From Pelagerythrobacter rhizovicinus (lineage in GTDB: Bacteria; Pseudomonadota; Alphaproteobacteria; Sphingomonadales; Sphingomonadaceae), in NCBI RefSeq assembly GCF_004135625.1, contig NZ_SDPV01000002.1, forward strand, positions 682,001 to 746,000: DNA of 64,000 nt, given 5' to 3'. Position numbers and translations under genes: made by a program. Shown piece by piece: positions 9,936 to 18,655 of the stretch. The first letter of the stretch is position 1. Each line of letters opens with the position of its first letter. Below the pieces are notes generated by a model, which saw nothing but the letters and a program-made list of their open reading frames with translations, was not told the origin of the DNA and made no database searches.

Positions 9936-10344
9936 GGCGCCGCCCTCCCCCGTGGAGCGCGCGCTGGCGCTGGCGGAGGAAAGCTTCATCGCCTCCTCCG
10001 GCCCGGGCGGGCAGAACGTCAACAAGGTCGCCACCGCGGTCCAGCTCCGGCTCGACGTGTTCGCCCTGCGCCTGCCCCCGCCGGTCTTCGCGCGGCTGAA
10101 GACGCTCGCGGGCAGCCGGATGACGGCGCGGGGCGAGATCGTCCTCACCGCACGCACCCACCGCACGCAGGAGGCGAACCGCGAGGAGGCCCGCCGCCGC
10201 CTCGCCGACCTGATCGAGCGGGCGCACGAGCAGCCGAAGAAGCGCGCGAAGAGCCGCGTCAACCGCGTGGGCAAGGTCAAGCGGCTGAAAGCCAAGAAGT
10301 CGCGCGGCGAGGTCAAGGCCAACCGGGGCAAGGTCGACTGGTAG
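9928..10344 (+). CDS. arfB: Alternative ribosome-rescue factor, peptidyl-tRNA hydrolase
   Basis: ArfB/YaeJ (138 aa) releases stalled peptides on non-stop ribosomes. The release-factor motif SSGPGGQNVNK (GGQ near residue 28) is followed by a small fold and a very basic C-terminal tail (KKRAKSRVNRVGKVKRLKAKK) that in this family inserts into the empty mRNA channel. It overlaps the upstream pseudouridine synthase by 8 bases. Confidence 0.95.
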   Translation: MDEAPPSPVERALALAEESFIASSGPGGQNVNKVATAVQLRLDVFALRLPPPVFARLKTLAGSRMTARGEIVLTARTHRTQEANREEARRRLADLIERAHEQPKKRAKSRVNRVGKVKRLKAKKSRGEVKANRGKVDW

Positions 10345-10349
10345 CCAGC

Positions 10350-10378
10350 TTGACTTTCATCCGTGAATCGCCCAATGG
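10350..10378 (+). promoter_or_regulatory. Probable rpmG promoter (CTTGACTT box)
   Basis: TTGACT (10350-10355) preceded by C lies 113 bases upstream of rpmG. The -10 element at the usual 17-base spacing is weak (CAATGG). The same CTTGACTT box precedes rpoZ, rpmJ and rpmH in this window, which is the main support. Confidence 0.45.
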
Positions 10379-10462
10379 GCGCGCCGGACGGCGGTGCGAG
10401 CTATGCGCCGCCCTTGTTGTTTTGGGCCGCAACGGCCTTCTTTCGATCTTTAGGAACACGCC

Positions 10463-10630
10463 ATGGCGAAGCCCGCAACCGTCAAGATCAAGCTCGTCTC
10501 GACCGCCGACACGGGCTTCTACTACGTGACCAAGAAGAATCCCCGGAACATCACCGAGAAGATGACCTTCCGCAAGTACGATCCCGTCGCGCGCAAGCAC
10601 GTCGAGTTCAAGGAAGCGAAGATCAAGTAA
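10463..10630 (+). CDS. rpmG: Ribosomal protein L33
   Basis: This 55 aa basic protein starts [19 protein letters not shown] and contains YVTKKNPRN and [21 protein letters not shown], which identify bL33 of the large ribosomal subunit. It is the zinc-free form with no cysteines. An AGGA box (10452-10455) precedes the ATG. It stands alone, with its own promoter candidate and a downstream hairpin at 10631-10660. Confidence 0.97.
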   Translation: MAKPATVKIKLVSTADTGFYYVTKKNPRNITEKMTFRKYDPVARKHVEFKEAKIK

Positions 10631-10660
10631 GCTGAATTTCCGGAACCGGATGAATTCAGC
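10631..10660. terminator. Hairpin directly after rpmG
   Basis: GCTGAATTTCCGG and CCGGATGAATTCAGC form a stem of about 13 pairs with a two-base loop, starting at the base after the rpmG stop codon. There is no T-run, so it may stabilise the 3' end or act with Rho. A smaller hairpin, ATCGG...CCGAT, follows at 10661-10679. Confidence 0.5.
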
Positions 10661-10736
10661 ATCGGTTCAATGCTCCGATCCTAACTCACGGAGCATGACC
10701 ATAGTGCACAAGCTTACCGTCACCCCGCTGCGCCGA

Positions 10737-11393
10737 ATGGCGCAGTTTACCCTGAGCCTGTCGAAGGGCGCGACGATGGCCGGCGCGCTGGCCATTGCCG
10801 CGCCTGCGGCTCTCGTCACGGTGCCGGCTCCGGTCGCCGCGGCCGAAGGCGACCTCGACCGCGCGGTTGCCGCCTTGCGCGGCATCTCGACGATGAAGGC
10901 CGACTTCACCCAGACCGACCGCAAGGGCCGGACCGTTTCCGGCGAGATGACGCTGAAACGCCCGGGCAAAATCCGCTTCCAGTACGAAGACGGCGTACCG
11001 CTGCTGCTCGTGTCGAACGGCAAGTCGTTCACCATGATCGATTACGAGGTGAACCAGGTCGAGCGCTGGCCGATCTCCGATTCGCCGCTGGGCGCGCTGC
11101 TCGATCCGAACCGCGACGTGAAGAAGTACGGCAAGCTTATCCCGACCCGCCACCCCGACGTGATCAGCGTCGAAGTGCGCGATCCGAACAAGCCGCAATT
11201 CGGGGTGATCACGCTGATCTTCACCCGTGACGCGTCGGCACCCGGCGGGCTTGAGCTGACCAACTGGGTGGCGCTCGATGCGCAGAACAACCGTACCACC
11301 GTGCGGCTGCGCAATCACCGCTACGGCATCTCGGTCGCGGACAGCGCGTTCACTTACAAGGATCCGCGCCGATCCACCCGTCGCCCGAGTTGA
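10737..11393 (+). CDS. lolA: Outer-membrane lipoprotein carrier protein LolA
   Basis: LolA is the periplasmic shuttle that takes lipoproteins from LolCDE to the outer membrane. The mature part shows the family pattern (MKADFTQTDRKGRTVSGEM, PGKIRFQYEDG, DPNRDVKKYG). A signal peptide ends near PVAAAEG. The start is uncertain: ATGs lie at 10695, 10737 and 10776. The 10776 start has a GAAGGG box 7 bases upstream but would leave a signal peptide without positive charge. The 10737 start keeps a Lys-containing n-region, yet those residues (TLSLSKG) are encoded by a copy of the dispersed CCTGAGCTTGTCGAAGG repeat. Confidence 0.88.
   Translation: MAQFTLSLSKGATMAGALAIAAPAALVTVPAPVAAAEGDLDRAVAALRGISTMKADFTQTDRKGRTVSGEMTLKRPGKIRFQYEDGVPLLLVSNGKSFTMIDYEVNQVERWPISDSPLGALLDPNRDVKKYGKLIPTRHPDVISVEVRDPNKPQFGVITLIFTRDASAPGGLELTNWVALDAQNNRTTVRLRNHRYGISVADSAFTYKDPRRSTRRPS
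10751..10768 (+). repeat. Repeat unit embedded in the lolA 5' end
   Basis: CCTGAGCCTGTCGAAGGG differs at one position from the repeat unit whose reverse complement lies at about 9233-9250. Here it is in frame with lolA and encodes LSLSKG, while also supplying a Shine-Dalgarno-like GAAGGG for the ATG at 10776. Confidence 0.65.
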
Positions 11394-11447
11394 ACGCTTG
11401 GGCGTCGGCGCGTGGGGCGCTTGCGACGAGGCGCTGTCGGTCGTTCA

Positions 11448-11476
11448 TTGGCTAGCAAGCCGATCCGTCCTATCTT
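11448..11476 (+). promoter_or_regulatory. Promoter of candidate small RNA
   Basis: TTGGCT (11448-11453) and TATCTT (11471-11476) are separated by exactly 17 bases. Transcription would start near 11483, at the base of a long hairpin that is followed by a terminator. Confidence 0.6.
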
Positions 11477-11482
11477 GAAGTC

Positions 11483-11608
11483 ACAAGGCGGCGCGAGGCG
11501 GGTTTCCCCCCTGTTGCCCTGACCTCGCAAGAGAACGTCGCCTTGTACAAGCGTGACGAACGCTAACATGGAACCCTCGTGCCAATGCCCCCGGCACGAG
11601 GGTTTTTT
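11483..11608 (+). ncRNA. Candidate small regulatory RNA
   Basis: No reading frame fits this stretch between lolA and xth. The predicted transcript of about 126 nt begins with a long hairpin: ACAAGGCGGCG (11483-11493) pairs with CGTCGCCTTGT (11536-11546), and inside it GCGAGG pairs with CCTCGC. The apical loop is C-rich (TTTCCCCCC), as in alphaproteobacterial small RNAs that pair with Shine-Dalgarno regions. It ends in a Rho-independent terminator. Similarity to the suhB/MmgR group is possible but not tested. Confidence 0.6.
11574..11606 (+). terminator. Rho-independent terminator of the candidate small RNA
   Basis: A perfect 10-base stem, CCCTCGTGCC (11574-11583) with GGCACGAGGG (11593-11602), is followed by TTTTTTG and more T. 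This is the clearest intrinsic terminator in the window, and it lies about 180 bases after the lolA stop. Confidence 0.9.
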
Positions 11609-11656
11609 GTTTTTGGGCCGCTTGCCGTGATTGCGGCGGCTCCCTATCCCGCCACG

Positions 11657-12444
<788 letters not shown>

Positions 12445-12448
<4 letters not shown>

Positions 12449-13515
12449 CGGCCTCCGGTCCATCCCCGGCACGCCGGGCGGCGCAGGCGATCGACGCCCT
12501 GCGCCACGGCTGGCCGCTGGCGATGGACGGCGGCCCGGTGCTTCTGCCGGTCGAGACGGCGGTGGCGCGGCAGGCGAGCGCCCAGCGCATGCTGATCTCG
12601 GCCGCGCGCGCCGAAACGCTCAAGCTCGCCAACCAGCGCGAGGCCGCCGAACCCCATGCGCCGGTGCTGATCCACGGCGCGGAGCCGTTCGATCTCGCCG
12701 CGGCGCTGCCGGTGGCCGACCCGGCGCTCGATCTCGCGGCCCCGCTCAAGGGGCCGTTCCGGGCCGAGACGATCGGCTGGTTGGAGCAGGCGGCGGCGGC
12801 GCTCGAGCTGGCGCGGATCGCCGGAATCCTGCCCGCCTTCCTCGTCGATCCGGCCGATGCGGGCGAGACGCAGCCGGTCGCCGTATCCGATCTCGCGGCC
12901 TGGGCCGATGCCGCCGCGCTCGCTATCGCCACCCGCGCCCGCCTGCCCGTCTCGGCGAGCGAGGACGCCGAGATCGTCGCGTTCCGCAGCGCCGACGACT
13001 TGCGCGAGCACGTCGCGCTGGTGATCGGCGAGCAGCGGTCGGACGTGGCACCGCTCGTGCGGCTCCATTCGGAATGCCTGACCGGCGACATCCTCGGCAG
13101 CCTCAAGTGCGACTGCGGCCCGCAGCTCGACGCCGCGCTCCACGCAATGGCGGACGAGGCGGCGCGTGGCGGCTGGGGCGTGCTGCTCTACCTGCGGCAG
13201 GAAGGGCGCGGGATCGGGCTAGTCAACAAGCTGCGCGCCTATCGCCTGCAGGACCAGGGCTTCGACACCGTCGACGCCAACCGCCGGCTGGGCCTGCCCG
13301 ACGAAGCGCGCGATTTCCCGGTCGCATCGCGAATGCTCGAACTGCTTGGCGTGGACGAGGTACGGCTGATGACCAACAACCCGGCCAAGGTCGAAGCACT
13401 GATGGCGAGCGGCATCGCCGTGGCCGAGCGCGTTCCCCACCAGCTCCCCGCCAACCCGCACAACACGCGCTACCTCTCGACCAAACGCGACCGCTCGGGC
13501 CACTTGCTGACATGA
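12445..13515 (+). CDS. ribA: GTP cyclohydrolase II with N-terminal extension
   Basis: RibA opens GTP to start riboflavin synthesis. The C-terminal 200 residues hold the zinc motif (SECLTGDILGSLKCDCGPQLD), the RQEGRGIGL loop and VRLMTNNPAKVEAL. About 150 residues in front are longer than in the E. coli enzyme and resemble the degenerate N-terminal domain of sphingomonad RibA. No ATG or GTG lies at the expected start: the first in-frame candidates are CTG at 12445, overlapping the xth stop, and ATG at 12523. I give the longer form with low certainty about the start. The stop overlaps the next gene (ATGA). Confidence 0.88.
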
Positions 13516-14009
13516 GCGTGACGATCCGCCCCGAGCGCGCCGGCGACGAACGCGCGATCCATGAGGTCGTGCACGCGGCCTTCGACGGCCACCCGCACAG
13601 CGACGGCAGCGAGCCCGCCATCGTCGACCGCCTGCGCGCCGACGGCGACCTCGCGATTTCGCTGGTCGCGGAGGACGGGGGAGAGATCGTCGGTCACGCG
13701 GCATTCTCGCCCGTCACGATCTCGGACGGAAGCGAAGGCTGGTTTGGGCTTGGCCCGGTCGCCGTAGCACCACAACGCCAGCGTGAGGGCATCGGTGCCG
13801 CACTGGTCGAGCAAGGACTGGCCCTGCTGTGCGAGCGCGACGCCGCAGGCTGCGTGGTGCTCGGCGATCCAGCCTATTACGGCCGGTTCGGCTTCACGCA
13901 CGATCCGGCGCTCACCTATCCCGGCCCACCGCCCGAATACTTCCAGCGCCTCGTCATCGACGCCTCCAGCGCGAGCGGCGTCGTGACCTACGCCCACGCA
14001 TTCGGCTGA
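13512..14009 (+). CDS. GNAT-family N-acetyltransferase
   Basis: This protein (165 aa) is a cytoplasmic acetyl-CoA-dependent acetyltransferase of the YhbS-like type. The acetyl-CoA loop is in LGPVAVAPQRQREGIGAALV (near 78-97), and VVLGDPAYYGRFGF near 118 is characteristic of the YhbS group. The ATG overlaps the ribA stop, so translation is coupled. The substrate is unknown. Confidence 0.88.
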   Translation: MSVTIRPERAGDERAIHEVVHAAFDGHPHSDGSEPAIVDRLRADGDLAISLVAEDGGEIVGHAAFSPVTISDGSEGWFGLGPVAVAPQRQREGIGAALVEQGLALLCERDAAGCVVLGDPAYYGRFGFTHDPALTYPGPPPEYFQRLVIDASSASGVVTYAHAFG

Positions 14010-14092
14010 TCTGCACGCCTCGGCACCGGCCAGACCCGGTTAGGCAGAAAACGACCCATTGCGGGCGTTGCCCACAGATGTAAGCTGGCCTG

Positions 14093-14587
14093 ATGAAACG
14101 AAGGCATCGGCTCTATGCTGCGACGCTCTTCGCGCTCGTTGGGTGCACGCCTTCCGCTGACACGGATGATGCCAATGTCAACGAACTGATCGATCTGGTT
14201 GTAGCAAGGGAAGCGCCTTTCCATCGGTGTCTTGAGATCAGCGGTCGGACTTCTGTGGTCGAGTATCCACCGGATTATCTGGGCCCCATTACCGGGCTTC
14301 ACACTGGCACCTTCAGTGACGAAGAATTGACGCTGGCCGCAAAGGCCGTAGCGGTATCTTTGGACGAAGCGATACGATTGGAGACTGCAGGAATCCGAGT
14401 CGTCGGCGAGCCCGATACAGTCGAGGGCAGCGGATCATGCGCCCTTCAAGTCGGCTACCCGCTCTTCTCGCAGGAATATGCGTTTGTCGAGTTTTCTACG
14501 CCTAGTGGGATTATAGGCGCATACGCTTTCAAACGTTCTCTCGGCGGATGGCGCACCGCCGAGCGCTTCCATTTCGGCTATTGGTAA
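14093..14587 (+). CDS. Putative lipoprotein of unknown function
   Basis: The product (164 aa) has a basic start, a short hydrophobic segment and a lipobox (ALVGC, Cys near residue 18), so it is probably a lipid-anchored envelope protein. I recognise no domain. Its codons are clearly less GC-rich than its neighbours' (for example GTTGTAGCAAGG, GGGATTATAGGC), which suggests later acquisition. It stands alone after a gap of about 80 bases. Confidence 0.7.
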   Translation: MKRRHRLYAATLFALVGCTPSADTDDANVNELIDLVVAREAPFHRCLEISGRTSVVEYPPDYLGPITGLHTGTFSDEELTLAAKAVAVSLDEAIRLETAGIRVVGEPDTVEGSGSCALQVGYPLFSQEYAFVEFSTPSGIIGAYAFKRSLGGWRTAERFHFGYW

Positions 14588-14693
14588 TGCGGCTCCGCAG
14601 GCCCGCTCCCCACCCGCTTCCGAACATCTGATCCCAGTTTCATATGAAGCGGAGACTGGCCAACGTTCTGAATTCGTCCCGCACGCCCCGGAC

Positions 14694-14957
14694 CTACCGC
14701 AACTGGCTATCCTTGCTGCCGCGGCGGTTGATGCCGGCGGAGCGGACGGCGGCGTCGCGCTCCGACTGGCAGGCGACGCAGGTGCGGACGCCGGGCAGGG
14801 CTTGGCGGCGTTTCTCGGGAATTTCCTCGCCGCACAGGTCGCAGAACTCGGCGCTCTCGCCGCGCGGCATGCGGGTGCGCGCCGCCTGCACCGCGTCGCT
14901 CACGGTATCGTCGATCTGGTCCTGAACGGCCCCGTCGCGGGTCCAGCCGCCTGCCAT
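14694..14957 (-). CDS. DksA/TraR-family C4 zinc-finger protein
   Basis: This short protein (87 aa) has the TraR-like zinc motif CDLCGEEIP...CVAC (residues about 39-63) and an acidic N-terminal half. Members of this family bind in the RNA polymerase secondary channel and modulate transcription; short forms lack the long coiled coil of DksA. A GGAG box lies 9 bases upstream of the ATG. Confidence 0.88.
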   Translation of the reverse strand: MAGGWTRDGAVQDQIDDTVSDAVQAARTRMPRGESAEFCDLCGEEIPEKRRQALPGVRTCVACQSERDAAVRSAGINRRGSKDSQLR

Positions 14958-15009
14958 GCGAAGTGCTCCTTCGCGCGATCAACCCGCTGATACGCGCGAG
15001 AGTTCCGTG

Positions 15010-15993
15010 TCAGCGCTTCTCGTAGCGCTTGATCCCGGCGCCGAGGTTGTTCTGGCCGATGGCGAGCTTGGCGTCGGCCCAGTCGGCGACGAAAGTCGAA
15101 CTGCGGCTGAGCGCGGGCACGAAGCGGGCGTCGTTGCCGGCGATCTGCAAGCCGTCGGAACTGTGGCGGATATCTTCGGCGCCGACCGCGATGAAGGCGG
15201 AGTAATTCTCCTTGTCGCGGCCCTGGACGAACCAGTTGTTGGTGATCTGTCCGGTCGCCCCTGCCGGCAGGTCGATCATGTAGTTGGTGCCGCGCCCCGC
15301 CGAATCGTCGAAGCTCGATGCCGCGATCTCGACCCGCGCCGCGCGCGCCTTGACGTAGTGCCCGCCGGTGCCGCGCTCGAACCGGCTGCGAGTCACGCGC
15401 AAGTGGCCGTAATCGCCGATGTAGAGCGAATGCGCGCACCCGCCCGATCCCTCGCAGGTGCCGAGGCCGGAGAAGGTCGACTTGTCGATCACGATGCGGC
15501 TCGAAGGATCGTCGGCCGTCAGGATGCCCTGCTGGCTGTCGGCGAACCAGGACTGCGCCACGGTGAGATCGCCCTGCTCCAGCCGGATGCCCGCGCCATT
15601 GTAGTCGAGCACGGCCATGCGCCGGAAGACGAGGCCCGAGACTTGCGCACCGCGCCCGCGCAGCACCAGCGCGGCCTTGCCCTCGCAGGTGACCCCGTCG
15701 AATACCGCCTTGCCCGGCTCCGCCGCGAGGTAGGAGATGGACCCGCCCTCCTGCACCGCGCACTGACGGTGCGTGCCGCTCGCGATCGCGATGGTGCCCT
15801 CGCCATCGCCGATCGCGTCCACCGCCCGCTGGAGCGACGCGTATCGCTCGCCTGTCTCGACGACCGTGAAGGGCGGCGTCTCCGGCTGCGCGAGCAGCGC
15901 GGCGGCAGGGATCGCAGCGACGGACAGCACGGCGACGGCGCCGGTGAGCGTCAGCGAAAGGCGGGCGGGCGTTGTGCGGGCGCAAGTATCCAT
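15010..15993 (-). CDS. Exported right-handed beta-helix protein
   Basis: The 327 aa product has a signal-type hydrophobic N-terminus (cleavage near LLAQPE). Repeating short strands with Asn/Gly turns follow, such as GAGIRLEQGDLTVAQSWF and RGTNYMIDLPAGATGQITNNW. That pattern is typical of parallel beta-helix proteins acting on polysaccharides. No catalytic residue set can be fixed, so a carbohydrate-binding or lyase role is only a possibility. Confidence 0.7.
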   Translation of the reverse strand: MDTCARTTPARLSLTLTGAVAVLSVAAIPAAALLAQPETPPFTVVETGERYASLQRAVDAIGDGEGTIAIASGTHRQCAVQEGGSISYLAAEPGKAVFDGVTCEGKAALVLRGRGAQVSGLVFRRMAVLDYNGAGIRLEQGDLTVAQSWFADSQQGILTADDPSSRIVIDKSTFSGLGTCEGSGGCAHSLYIGDYGHLRVTRSRFERGTGGHYVKARAARVEIAASSFDDSAGRGTNYMIDLPAGATGQITNNWFVQGRDKENYSAFIAVGAEDIRHSSDGLQIAGNDARFVPALSRSSTFVADWADAKLAIGQNNLGAGIKRYEKR

Positions 15994-16053
15994 GGCGCGG
16001 CGTTAGCCCAAAGGGGTTAACGGACGGCTAAATGCCGCGCCCGCCGCATGAGG

Positions 16054-17847
16054 CTAGTGCCTGCGGATCGTGTCGAGAAAGCGCTCGCCGTACGCCTGGA
16101 GCTTCTTCGCGCCGACGCCCCCGACTTCGCCCAACTCCGCGAGCGACGCGGGGCGGCGGGCCGCCATCTCGCGCAAGGTGGCGTCGTGGAAGATGACGTA
16201 GGGCGGCACCTGTGCCTCGACCGCGAGCTCGCGGCGCAACTCGCGCAGGGCGTCGAACAGCGGATCGCCGACCGGGTTTGGCCCGCCGTCGCGGCGCCGG
16301 CGGCTGCGCTCCTTGCGCGGGGGAAGGACAATCTCGACCGTCTGCTCGCCTTTCAGGATCGCGCGCGCGTCGCCGCCCAGCGCGAGCCCGCCATGCTCGG
16401 TCGCAACCAGCGCGCCGCGTGCCTGGAGCGCGCGCGAGAGCGGCTGGAGCAGGCGCGCCTCCTCCCCATCGACGATGCCGAACACGCTCAGCCGGTCGTG
16501 GCCCCGCTGGAGCACGCGCTCGTCCTCCGCCCCGGTCAGCACTTTCTGCAGATGTCCGAAGCCGAAGCTCTGCCCGGTGCGATAGGCGGCCGAGAGCAGC
16601 TTGCGCGCGGTTTCGGTCGCATCGGTGACGCCGGGCGGCGACAGGCAGTTGTCGCAGTTGCCGCAGGTCTCGGGCGGGTTCTCGCCGAAATGGCGCAGGA
16701 GCACCGCACGGCGGCACCCGGCGGTCTCGACCAGCCCGGCGAGCGCGTCGAGCCGCGCACGTTCTCCGGCCCGCCGCGCCTCGTCCACTTCGCCCAATCG
16801 CTGTCGCGCCTGCGCGAAGTCGCCTGCGCCCCACAGCATGACCGCCCGCGCCGGATCGCCGTCGCGCCCGGCGCGGCCGGTTTCCTGATAATAGCCCTCG
16901 ATCGACTTGGGGATGCCGGCGTGGGCGACGAAGCGGACGTCGGGCTTGTCGATCCCCATGCCGAAGGCGACCGTGGCGACGATCACCATGTCCTCGCTCG
17001 CGACGAAGGCGGCCTGGTTGGCGGACCGCACGGCAGGATCGAGGCCGGCGTGATACGGCAGCACCGGGCGTCCGGTCGCGCCGGCGAGCTTGTCGGCCAG
17101 GTCCTCCACCTTGCGGCGGGTTGGGGCATAGACGATGCCCGGCCCCGATTCCTCCGCCATCAGCGCGGCGAGCTGGCGCACCGGATTGTCGCGGTGGCGC
17201 ATCACGTAGCGGATGTTGGGCCGGTCGAACCCGGCGAGCACCAGCCCTTCTGCGGGAATGCCGAGCTGCTCGAGGATGTCCGCCCGCGTATGCGCGTCGG
17301 CCGTCGCCGTCAGCGCGAGGCGCGGGACGTGCGGGAAAGCGTCCATGAGCCCGCGCAGCTGGCGGTAGTCGGGGCGGAAATCGTGGCCCCATTCGGACAC
17401 GCAGTGCGCCTCGTCCACCGCGAACAGCGCGAGCGGGGCGGACGAGAGCAGCTCACGGAAACCGGGCTGGCTGGCGCGTTCGGGCGCGACGTAGAGCAGG
17501 TCGAGAGCCCCGGCGCGGAAGCGGTCGAGCGTCTCGCGCCAGTCGGCATCGACGCTGGTAAGCGTCGCCGCCTCGATCCCGTTCGCCCGCGCGGCACGGA
17601 GCTGGTCGTGCATCAGCGCGATCAGCGGCGAGACGACCACGCAGGTGCCCGGCAGCATCGTCGCGGGAAGCTGATAGGTCAGCGACTTGCCGGCGCCGGT
17701 GGGCATGACGGCCAGCGTAGATTCGCCGCCCAGCACGCGCTCGACCACGCGCGCCTGGACGCCGCGGAAATCGTCGTGCCCGAACAGCCGGCGCAGTTCC
17801 GCGCGCGCCGCATCGAGCGGCTCAATCCTTTGGTGTCCCGCGTCCAT
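16054..17847 (-). CDS. recQ: ATP-dependent DNA helicase RecQ
   Basis: RecQ (597 aa) is a 3'-5' helicase for recombination and fork repair. Motifs in order are Walker A (MPTGAGKSLTYQ), DEAH with the aromatic loop (VDEAHCVSEWGHDFRPDY), a helicase C domain ending in MGIDKPDVRFV, the zinc cysteines (CRRAVLLRHFGENPPETCGNCDNC), and a C-terminal HRDC domain. I take the ATG at 17847; upstream in-frame sequence is antisense to a separate lipoprotein gene and low in complexity. Confidence 0.95.
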   Translation of the reverse strand: MDAGHQRIEPLDAARAELRRLFGHDDFRGVQARVVERVLGGESTLAVMPTGAGKSLTYQLPATMLPGTCVVVSPLIALMHDQLRAARANGIEAATLTSVDADWRETLDRFRAGALDLLYVAPERASQPGFRELLSSAPLALFAVDEAHCVSEWGHDFRPDYRQLRGLMDAFPHVPRLALTATADAHTRADILEQLGIPAEGLVLAGFDRPNIRYVMRHRDNPVRQLAALMAEESGPGIVYAPTRRKVEDLADKLAGATGRPVLPYHAGLDPAVRSANQAAFVASEDMVIVATVAFGMGIDKPDVRFVAHAGIPKSIEGYYQETGRAGRDGDPARAVMLWGAGDFAQARQRLGEVDEARRAGERARLDALAGLVETAGCRRAVLLRHFGENPPETCGNCDNCLSPPGVTDATETARKLLSAAYRTGQSFGFGHLQKVLTGAEDERVLQRGHDRLSVFGIVDGEEARLLQPLSRALQARGALVATEHGGLALGGDARAILKGEQTVEIVLPPRKERSRRRRDGGPNPVGDPLFDALRELRRELAVEAQVPPYVIFHDATLREMAARRPASLAELGEVGGVGAKKLQAYGERFLDTIRRH

Positions 17848-17983
17848 CGCGGATCCGCATGGCAGATGCGGCGCGGCAGGTGAACGGCCAATCGGATCAT
17901 TTGCCGTTTGCCGAGGGACTTGTGCGCGGCTAGCGTGCGCGCGCCCCGGCCGAGCCGGGGCGGGATTCACAGGAGAACAAACG

Positions 17984-18283
17984 ATGAGGAAGATCCTTGC
18001 CAGCGCGTTCGCGGCTTCGGCGGCGCTCGCGCTCGCCGCTTGCGGCAGCACCGAAGATGCGTCGGCCGATGCCGAGGCGGACACGGTCGAGATGCCGGCT
18101 GACGAGGCGCTCGCGCCCGTGACCGAAGAGCCGGTCGAAGCGCCGGTGGCCGAGCCGACCGCCGAGGACACGACGGCCGCCGACGCCAATGCCGCCGCCG
18201 ACGAAGCGGGTGCAGCCGCCGCCGCCGCGGCCGCCGACGTGGCGGCCGAAGCCGCGGCCGCTTCGGAAGAGACGACCCAGTAA
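17984..18283 (+). CDS. Small alanine-rich lipoprotein
   Basis: This 99 aa protein has a classic lipoprotein signal (LALAACGS, Cys near residue 22) and a low-complexity acidic Ala/Glu/Pro tail. A strong AGGAG box (17971-17975) precedes the ATG, and an intrinsic terminator follows at 18325. It diverges from recQ; a CG-rich hairpin (17942-17962) lies in the gap. The function is unknown; an envelope spacer or surface role is a guess. Confidence 0.75.
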   Translation: MRKILASAFAASAALALAACGSTEDASADAEADTVEMPADEALAPVTEEPVEAPVAEPTAEDTTAADANAAADEAGAAAAAAAADVAAEAAAASEETTQ

Positions 18284-18324
18284 GCCTGTTCGCGCGCCCT
18301 TCGCGGGGCCGCAGCCAATAAGCG

Positions 18325-18361
18325 AAGCGGGCGGATCGTTCAGGCGATTCGCCCGCTTTTC
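18325..18361 (+). terminator. Rho-independent terminator after the Ala-rich lipoprotein
   Basis: AAGCGGGCGGATCG pairs with CGATTCGCCCGCTT (one mismatch) around the loop TTCAGG, and a T-rich tract follows. It ends the transcript from 17984. Confidence 0.8.
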
Positions 18362-18392
18362 CTTTGCCCGCCGTTCGCTATGGTGCGCGGCG

Positions 18393-18620
18393 ATGACGCG
18401 CTCCGCCCTTCTCGCCTTCCCGCTCCTGCTCGCAGCCTGCGAACCGGCCGACAACGAGCCCGGCCCTGGGGGCGTGACGGTGGGCGAGGCAAAGGCGCTC
18501 GACGAGGCGGCCGAGATGCTCGACCAGCAGCGACTGCCGCCCGCCGCGCCCGACGAGGGCGCCGAAACCCCATCCTCCCCAGCCGCGACCCCGACGGCGG
18601 AGCCGGCACCCGCCGGATAA
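18393..18620 (+). CDS. Small proline/alanine-rich lipoprotein
   Basis: This 75 aa protein begins with a lipoprotein signal (FPLLLAACEP, Cys near residue 16). The remainder is Pro/Ala/Glu-rich, with a short helical stretch (AKALDEAAEMLDQQ). No domain is recognisable. It is the second tiny lipoprotein in succession, but the terminator between them suggests separate transcripts. It lies just upstream of the acyl-CoA dehydrogenase. Confidence 0.65.
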   Translation: MTRSALLAFPLLLAACEPADNEPGPGGVTVGEAKALDEAAEMLDQQRLPPAAPDEGAETPSSPAATPTAEPAPAG

Positions 18621-18655
18621 CCGCCGATTCATCACAGCGAGAGGACACGACACAC

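Noticed and set aside
10650-10652. ATG at 10650 as the lolA start
   Set aside because: It lies inside the hairpin that directly follows rpmG, and the added residues do not fit a signal peptide.
17848-18318. N-terminal extension of RecQ by 157 residues
   Set aside because: The extension is Ala/Ser-rich, antisense to a lipoprotein gene with a good ribosome binding site, and crosses a terminator.
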